From Candidatus Nitrosopumilus sp. (lineage in GTDB: Archaea > Thermoproteota > Nitrososphaeria > Nitrososphaerales > Nitrosopumilaceae), in contig JAOUAY010000034.1 of the NCBI GenBank assembly GCA_029860565.1, positions 1 through 10,470 of the forward strand: a stretch of DNA of 10,470 bases, given 5' to 3'. Below the pieces are notes generated by a model. That model made no database searches. It was not told the DNA's origin and saw only the letters and a program-made list of their open reading frames with translations. The stretch's first letter is position 1, and the number at the start of each line of letters is the position of its first letter. Positions 6,133 to 10,470 of this stretch are shown piece by piece. Position numbers and translations under genes: made by a program.

Positions 6133-9100
6133 CAGATTTTCTCCTTGATCAATAAACGGGGTGCAACATTAAGACTCTGCATTTCTTGCAAGAGTAATTT
6201 GAATGCATATGCTACTGACACAGATGATACTTTGGCTTTATCACCACAAACTCTACAGACATATTTTCTTTGTTTAACATCATGATATGCTACTAATCCG
6301 CATCTTTCACATACAAAGATGTCAGACTTGTCAGATTCGTCTAACAACCTGTCTTTCAATATCATTGAAGCACCATAAGCGATTAAACAATCTCTTTCCA
6401 TTTCACCAAATCTTAATCCACCACCTCTAGCTCTTCCTTCAGTTGGTTGCTTGGTTAACATCTGAACTTGTCCACGTGCTCTTGCGTGAATCTTATCTGC
6501 AACCATGTGATGAAGTTTTTGGTAATATACAACTCCAATGAAAACTTCAACTGGAAATGGTTTTCCAGTTCTTCCGTCATACATTATTTCTTTACCAGAA
6601 TATTTGAAATTATATGCATCCATTACTTCTTTAACTTCATCCATTTTTTCTCCAACAAATGCAGAACCATCAAATCGTTTTCCACGAAAAGCCGCAGCTT
6701 TACCACAGATGGATTCCATCATCATTCCAACCGTCATTCTTGAAGGGAATGCATGAGGATTAATCAAAACATCAGGAGACATTCCTTCTGCAGTGTAAGG
6801 AAGATCTTCTGCTTTAGCTAACATTCCGAGTACACCTTTTTGTCCATGCCTTGAGGCAAATTTATCACCAATTTCAGGGACTCTCATATCTCTTGCTCTA
6901 ATTTTATACATTTTTCCACCTTCATTTGATTGAGTCATCACTATAGTATCAATAACTCCAGCTTCAGAGGGCCTTACACCAATAGAAGTATCTCTTCTAT
7001 AAGGGCCAGATGATTCAAATTCTCTATATTCTTCCATAAATCGTGGCGGACTAGTTTTTCCAATTAAAATATCACCACCTTTAACTGGGGATTCAGATGC
7101 AACAACTCCGTCATCTTCAAGTAATCTATATGCACGTTCTCCCTTGTAACCTCTTATGTTATCTTCAGCGTTAGGAATTTCAAAACTATCACGCATTCCA
7201 CCTGGATATTGTTTTGCTTCAGCATCATAAATCCTAAAGAAGAAAGTTCTACCCAATCCCCTGTCAACAGACGACTGGCTAAGTACAATGGCATCTTCAA
7301 TATTATAACCATCAAATGGCAATACTGCAACAACACAGTTCTGACCCGCAGGTCTATCTTCTAATCCCAAAAGATTCATTGCTTTTGTATTAACGATTGG
7401 AACTTGAGGATATAGCATAAGATGTTGTCTAACATAGGTACTAGTATTCATCATTGGTGTTGAAAATCCTAAACTTTGTTTTGCCATTGCAGACTCGTAT
7501 GTATTTCTTGGAGATTGATTATGTTCAGGATATGGAATAATAGAAGCTCCTGCACCTAAAATTGCGGGTGGAAATACTTCCAAGTGAGTGTGTTTCTTGG
7601 TATCTTTTTCATCTAAAGTAACATAACAATTTTCTTCTTCATTTGCATCAATCACTTCCAAGATACCCATCCTCAAAAGATCAGTCCAAGAAAGTAATTT
7701 CTTGGAAATTTTATCTAACAATTCTGAAGTTAGTAATGATTTGTTATCTTTGATTATAATTAATGGACGTAAGACTCTACCAGCATTACAATTTACATAT
7801 AATCTTCTTGTTGAACCTTCAATATCAGATTTATGAAATGAAACTCCAACGTGAGGATGAATTTTTGAGTTTCTTCTGAGTTCTCTAATAGATTCAGCTA
7901 ATTCTGCACCATCCTTGTAATAACCAATAAGACGACCGTCTACAAATATTCTGGTTCCATCTTTTTTCAAATCTTCTTTTGCATCAAAGAAATGAACGGT
8001 TCCAAGATCATAGAGTTTTTCTATAATTTCTTCAGATGCTACATTTACTGAAATAATTCCAGATAGTGCCAAATTTTTTACTAAACCACAATTTGAGCCC
8101 TCTGGAGTTTCACTTGGACAAATTCTTCCAAAGTGAGTTGCATGTAAATCTCTTGCCTCAAAGTTTGGTTGGGTTCTACTAAGAGGTGATTGAATTCTTC
8201 TAAGATGGCTTATTGTTGAAAGATAATTAGTCCTATCAAGTAATTGAGTGACACCTACACGTCCTCTCCCCCAATTTCCAGTGGCAATAGCATTATTTAG
8301 TTTGTCAGTGATGATTCCAGGGCGAATTGCTGCAGCAACTGCATTGATTCCACGTTTTTGGCCTGATCTTTCTAACTGGTATTTCATATCTCTAACCAAA
8401 TTTCTAAATGCAGTTCTAAATAGATCTGCTAACATTTGTCCTGCAAATTTGATTACTTTATTTCCATAATGATCTTTATCGTCAGGAGTAATCCAAGCAA
8501 GTTTTAATTCCAATAATTTACAAGCTGCTTCACCTAAGAATTGTGCTTTTTCTTTTCTATTTTCAGGGTGTTTACCTAAATGAGGTAATAACCCCCAATC
8601 AAGTAAAGTTTCAGCACGTTTAATCTGAAACTCCTCTAACATTCCAGGTGCAATTCTTTTACTGATATAGACAATAGCATCTTTTGATGTTGGTACATCA
8701 CCTGCTTTTTCAAATGAACCTTCTAATTCATCTTGAATATCATCAACTAATGAAACTACAGAAGCAATCTCTCTATCAGATTCTAATCCAAGTGCTCTCA
8801 TTAATGTGACAGCAGGAATGTCTACAGGAGAACCCGGAATTCTAGCGACAATTAACCCATCATTCTTCATGACAAGTTCTAATTTTGCACGATAACCAAC
8901 AATTGAAGAATATACTTTGGCTTTGAAAACAATATTTCCACCTACAGTTTCTCTATCAACAATTATTTTATTGTAAGAAAGATCTTCTAATCCTACAATT
9001 ACTCGTTCTGAACCATTGATGATAAAATAACCACCAGGATCACTTGGATCTTCTCCATGTTCAATTAATTTTTGAGTAGAGAAATTATGTAATATACACG

Positions 9101-9479
9101 CATTAGATTTTGCCATAACCGGAACATCTCCAATATGTACAAATCTCGATTCTAAAATTTTCCCATCTTCTATAACACTGGCCTCCATCATAACAGGTGC
9201 GGAATAAGAAACATTTCTCAATCTTGCTTCAGCTGGAGTTATATGAGTAATAGAGCCATCTAGCTCCATCATTCTTGGTTGTTGAAGTTTGACTTTACCT
9301 AATTGAATTTTGTAAGGATATTCGGCATTTTCAATATCAATTTGGTCAACTTCATTAATGATACTTTGAAGTCCTCTTTCTAAAAATTCATCAAAAGAGT
9401 TAAGATGCTGACGTGCAATACCTTCTCGTTTTAGAATATCTTGAATTACTGGCCAACGCTTGGTTGAAGGATCCACCAT
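6132..9479 (-). CDS. rpoB: DNA-directed RNA polymerase second-largest subunit RpoB, unsplit
   Basis: This subunit is equivalent to bacterial beta and eukaryotic Rpb2. It forms one side of the active cleft and contacts the RNA:DNA hybrid. Visible landmarks in 1115 residues: the fork region at about 416-471 (RTNYLSTISHLRRIQSPLS, then ICPSETPEGSNCGL); the GYNIEDAI motif at 724-731 with Glu728-Asp729; GDKFASRHGQKGV at 871-883; GGGLRFGEMERD ending at 1030; and a C-terminal zinc ribbon C1057-x2-C1060...C1075-x2-C1078. The gene is not split into B' and B'' as it is in methanogens and some other euryarchaea. The ATG at 9477-9479 directly follows the rpoH TAA with no spacer, and GGTGG lies 8 nt upstream inside rpoH. 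It overlaps rpoA by one base. Length and motifs are complete, with no frameshift or intein. Confidence 0.98.
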   Translation of the reverse strand: MVDPSTKRWPVIQDILKREGIARQHLNSFDEFLERGLQSIINEVDQIDIENAEYPYKIQLGKVKLQQPRMMELDGSITHITPAEARLRNVSYSAPVMMEASVIEDGKILESRFVHIGDVPVMAKSNACILHNFSTQKLIEHGEDPSDPGGYFIINGSERVIVGLEDLSYNKIIVDRETVGGNIVFKAKVYSSIVGYRAKLELVMKNDGLIVARIPGSPVDIPAVTLMRALGLESDREIASVVSLVDDIQDELEGSFEKAGDVPTSKDAIVYISKRIAPGMLEEFQIKRAETLLDWGLLPHLGKHPENRKEKAQFLGEAACKLLELKLAWITPDDKDHYGNKVIKFAGQMLADLFRTAFRNLVRDMKYQLERSGQKRGINAVAAAIRPGIITDKLNNAIATGNWGRGRVGVTQLLDRTNYLSTISHLRRIQSPLSRTQPNFEARDLHATHFGRICPSETPEGSNCGLVKNLALSGIISVNVASEEIIEKLYDLGTVHFFDAKEDLKKDGTRIFVDGRLIGYYKDGAELAESIRELRRNSKIHPHVGVSFHKSDIEGSTRRLYVNCNAGRVLRPLIIIKDNKSLLTSELLDKISKKLLSWTDLLRMGILEVIDANEEENCYVTLDEKDTKKHTHLEVFPPAILGAGASIIPYPEHNQSPRNTYESAMAKQSLGFSTPMMNTSTYVRQHLMLYPQVPIVNTKAMNLLGLEDRPAGQNCVVAVLPFDGYNIEDAIVLSQSSVDRGLGRTFFFRIYDAEAKQYPGGMRDSFEIPNAEDNIRGYKGERAYRLLEDDGVVASESPVKGGDILIGKTSPPRFMEEYREFESSGPYRRDTSIGVRPSEAGVIDTIVMTQSNEGGKMYKIRARDMRVPEIGDKFASRHGQKGVLGMLAKAEDLPYTAEGMSPDVLINPHAFPSRMTVGMMMESICGKAAAFRGKRFDGSAFVGEKMDEVKEVMDAYNFKYSGKEIMYDGRTGKPFPVEVFIGVVYYQKLHHMVADKIHARARGQVQMLTKQPTEGRARGGGLRFGEMERDCLIAYGASMILKDRLLDESDKSDIFVCERCGLVAYHDVKQRKYVCRVCGDKAKVSSVSVAYAFKLLLQEMQSLNVAPRLLIKEKI
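6141..6146 (-). promoter_or_regulatory. Ribosome-binding site of rpoA inside the rpoB end
   Basis: AAGGAG on the minus strand lies within the last codons of rpoB, 8 nt before the rpoA ATG. Together with the one-base stop/start overlap it supports re-initiation or direct coupled initiation on the polycistronic mRNA. Confidence 0.7.
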
Positions 9480-9731
9480 TTAGATTTCCACCACATATCT
9501 ATAATAGAGACTTTCCCCGGCAGTTGGGCTTTTTCTGGTGATCTTAATCATATCTCCAGGTTTTACACCAAGTCCCAAAATTGCAGGATCATTAACAAAG
9601 ATTAATGGTAATTCAGTTGGTTTACAATTATATTTTTTTAAAATATCTTCAGCTTCCTGTTTAGGGATAATCTCATGTTTTGGAACATAGATGTGATCAG
9701 GGACCAGAACTTGATTTTTCTTAGTTGCCAT
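9480..9731 (-). CDS. rpoH: DNA-directed RNA polymerase subunit H (Rpb5-like)
   Basis: The 83-residue protein matches the archaeal RpoH family, which corresponds to the C-terminal assembly domain of eukaryotic Rpb5 and has no bacterial counterpart. Recognisable segments are VPKHEIIPKQEAEDILKKY (about 16-34), LPLIFVNDP (41-49), the GVKPGDMIKI strand and the highly conserved C-terminal RKSPTAGESLYYRYVV. It binds the jaw part of the largest subunit and helps assembly and initiation. It is first in the operon rpoH-rpoB-rpoA, the order usual in archaea. The ATG at 9729-9731 is preceded by GGAGG at an 8-nt spacing. Its TAA is immediately followed by the rpoB ATG. Length is normal for the family. Confidence 0.97.
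   Translation of the reverse strand: MATKKNQVLVPDHIYVPKHEIIPKQEAEDILKKYNCKPTELPLIFVNDPAILGLGVKPGDMIKITRKSPTAGESLYYRYVVEI
9488..9492 (-). promoter_or_regulatory. Ribosome-binding site of rpoB inside the rpoH end
   Basis: GGTGG on the minus strand lies 8 nt before the rpoB ATG, within the final rpoH codons. The spacing is the same as for rpoH and rpoA, which supports the chosen start. Confidence 0.6.
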
Positions 9732-9746
9732 TTACGGTTCCTCCAT
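9732..9746 (-). other. Four-codon ORF (Met-Glu-Glu-Pro-stop) abutting the rpoH start
   Basis: On the minus strand an ATG at 9744-9746 opens a frame of four codons closed by TAA at 9732-9734, which directly touches the rpoH ATG. The rpoH ribosome-binding motif GGAGG (9740-9744) lies inside it. A candidate TATA element centred near 9774 would place a transcription start close to this ATG. It may be chance, since the GGAGG alone explains rpoH initiation. I list it as a possible leader minigene, not a proven one. Confidence 0.3.
9740..9744 (-). promoter_or_regulatory. Ribosome-binding site of rpoH
   Basis: GGAGG on the minus strand, 8 nt before the rpoH ATG, is a strong Shine-Dalgarno match and shows that rpoH mRNA has a leader. 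Confidence 0.8.
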
Positions 9747-9770
9747 GTTCAACATTAAATGTAGAGAAAA

Positions 9771-9778
9771 TAATATAC
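9771..9778 (-). promoter_or_regulatory. Proximal TATA candidate for the rpoH-rpoB-rpoA-LSm operon
   Basis: GTATATTA on the minus strand is centred about 43 bp before the rpoH ATG. A start about 26 bp downstream would fall near 9748, giving a leader of roughly 17 nt that still includes the GGAGG motif. This is the more economical of two candidate promoters. Confidence 0.45.
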
Positions 9779-9805
9779 ACAAACTGTCAAAAATTCACGC
9801 TCTGG

Positions 9806-9816
9806 TTAATATATAT
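9806..9816 (-). promoter_or_regulatory. Distal TATA candidate for the polymerase operon
   Basis: The minus strand reads ATATATATTAA, a closer match to the archaeal TATA consensus than the proximal site. Transcription would start near 9785, giving a leader of about 53 nt before rpoH. TATA elements of this kind are almost symmetrical, so the site might also serve the plus strand. Which site is used cannot be told from sequence alone. Confidence 0.4.
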
Positions 9817-9879
9817 CTAATCTGAAATGGGTTAAAATTCAGTCTTTTTTCTATTTTGTCAACAAATTTTTTCACAACC

Positions 9880-9887
9880 TTAAATAG
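9880..9887 (+). promoter_or_regulatory. TATA candidate for the plus-strand secreted protein gene
   Basis: TTAAATAG is centred about 24 bp before the first ATG (9907) and 27 bp before the second (9910). No Shine-Dalgarno motif precedes the start, so the mRNA is probably leaderless and may begin at or near the tandem ATGs. Confidence 0.5.
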
Positions 9888-9906
9888 TCCAAATTTGGGC
9901 GTAAAA

Positions 9907-10470
9907 ATGATGAAAGCTCATCTATCGGTGTTTGCCTTAACTGCAATTTTGGTTGTAAGTATTGGTATAGCACCAGCATTTGGACAAATACAAAGTTCGA
10001 TTGTTGTTAGTACAGACAAATCTTCCTATTCAGAAGGTGAAGTAATTCTAATAACAGGAGAAGTAAGAGATCTGTTTTCTGGAACCCCAGTAAGTTTGAT
10101 GGTTAAGAATGACAATGCGGTTGTTGCTCTTGCTCAATTAACAGTAGGTGCTGATAAAAAATTCAGTGTAGAAATTACTGCTGGTGGAACTATGAAAACA
10201 TCTGGAACTTATACAGTTGAAGTAACACATGGAACCAAAAATCGCATAGCAACAACATCATTTGAATTCAGTGGATCTACAATATCAACACCTGTAGATA
10301 CATCCAGAGTAACTGACACAACAGTTTCAATGGAGGGTTCTAATGATTTAATAGGATATGAGATTTCAGGTGGAAAACTACTAAATATCATTCCTGATGT
10401 GGATGCAAATTCACTGATCGTATCTATTGATGCAACAAGTGATGGTTCACTTACCCTTACAATCCCCAGA
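9907..10470 (+). CDS. Secreted Ig-like domain protein, probable PEFG-CTERM-type surface protein (partial, 3' end missing)
   Basis: The frame is open from tandem ATGs (9907 and 9910) to the window edge, giving 188 residues without a stop. A signal peptide is clear: Lys3 and His5, a hydrophobic core to about residue 22, and likely cleavage after Ala-Phe-Gly at 26. Residues about 31-121 form an Ig-like domain beginning STDKSSYSEGE with the ILITGEV strand, similar to both domains of the protein encoded at 1-807. After a Ser/Thr-rich linker, a second domain begins near 145 with YEISGGKLLN and SLIVSIDATSDGSLTLTIPR. This pairing reminds me of thaumarchaeal proteins that end in a PEFG-CTERM sorting signal; the C-terminus needed to confirm that is outside the window. 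The gene diverges from rpoH, with 175 bp between starts. It is probably anchored at the cell surface; function is unknown. Confidence 0.85.
   Translation, partial: MMKAHLSVFALTAILVVSIGIAPAFGQIQSSIVVSTDKSSYSEGEVILITGEVRDLFSGTPVSLMVKNDNAVVALAQLTVGADKKFSVEITAGGTMKTSGTYTVEVTHGTKNRIATTSFEFSGSTISTPVDTSRVTDTTVSMEGSNDLIGYEISGGKLLNIIPDVDANSLIVSIDATSDGSLTLTIPR

Noticed and set aside
2351..6285. Several plus-strand open frames of 60-110 codons opposite rpoA and the rpoB end
   Set aside because: They lie antisense to strongly conserved polymerase coding sequence, have no recognisable motifs and look like shadows of the real frames.
6468..8469. Plus-strand frames of 72-91 codons and a minus-strand 60-codon frame within rpoB
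   Set aside because: All overlap conserved RpoB motifs in the correct frame; their composition looks like out-of-frame translation.
2335..9479. Intein or intron in rpoA or rpoB
   Set aside because: Both proteins have the length expected for the family and motifs run without insertion.
9752..9762. Short palindrome (ACATT-A-AATGT) as an operator before rpoH
   Set aside because: Only 11 bp and AT-rich; such a match is expected by chance in this composition and no second copy supports an operator.
10209..10391. Minus-strand 60-codon frame at the right edge
   Set aside because: It is antisense to the plus-strand secreted protein, whose signal peptide and Ig-like domain are clear.

Overview
The window looks like chromosomal DNA of an ammonia-oxidising-type thaumarchaeon (Nitrososphaeria, most like Nitrosopumilus or Nitrosarchaeum). 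This rests on recognition, not a database search. The main evidence is an archaeal RNA polymerase cluster in which the largest subunit is one unsplit RpoA (A' and A'' fused in 1265 residues). Supporting signs are strong AT bias, archaeal-style TATA elements, and flanking secreted Ig-like proteins of a kind common in marine thaumarchaea.

Layout. Positions 1-2037 hold two minus-strand genes for secreted beta-sandwich proteins. The distal one ends in a near-perfect 15-bp tandem array (1-105) encoding a Glu-Pro-Val-Val-Lys stalk. Positions 2084-9731 form a compact minus-strand operon transcribed rpoH - rpoB - rpoA - LSm. The rpoH stop abuts the rpoB start, rpoB and rpoA overlap by one base, and LSm follows rpoA by 20 bp. 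Shine-Dalgarno-like motifs lie 8 nt before each of the three polymerase starts. Positions 9732-9906 are a divergent promoter region with TATA-like elements for both directions. From 9907 a plus-strand gene for another secreted Ig-like protein runs off the right edge.

How the genes relate. RpoA and RpoB form the polymerase catalytic core and RpoH is the Rpb5-like assembly subunit. The LSm protein probably acts on RNA and may be co-expressed with the polymerase. The three envelope-type proteins share domain architecture, but nothing seen ties them functionally to transcription.

The core of the window is ordinary and I see no defence system, mobile element, CRISPR array or structural RNA gene. 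The best points for a second look are the stop codon at the end of the EPVVK array, which is one base from the repeat's Lys codon, a four-codon ORF abutting the rpoH start, and the LSm gene downstream of the unsplit rpoA.
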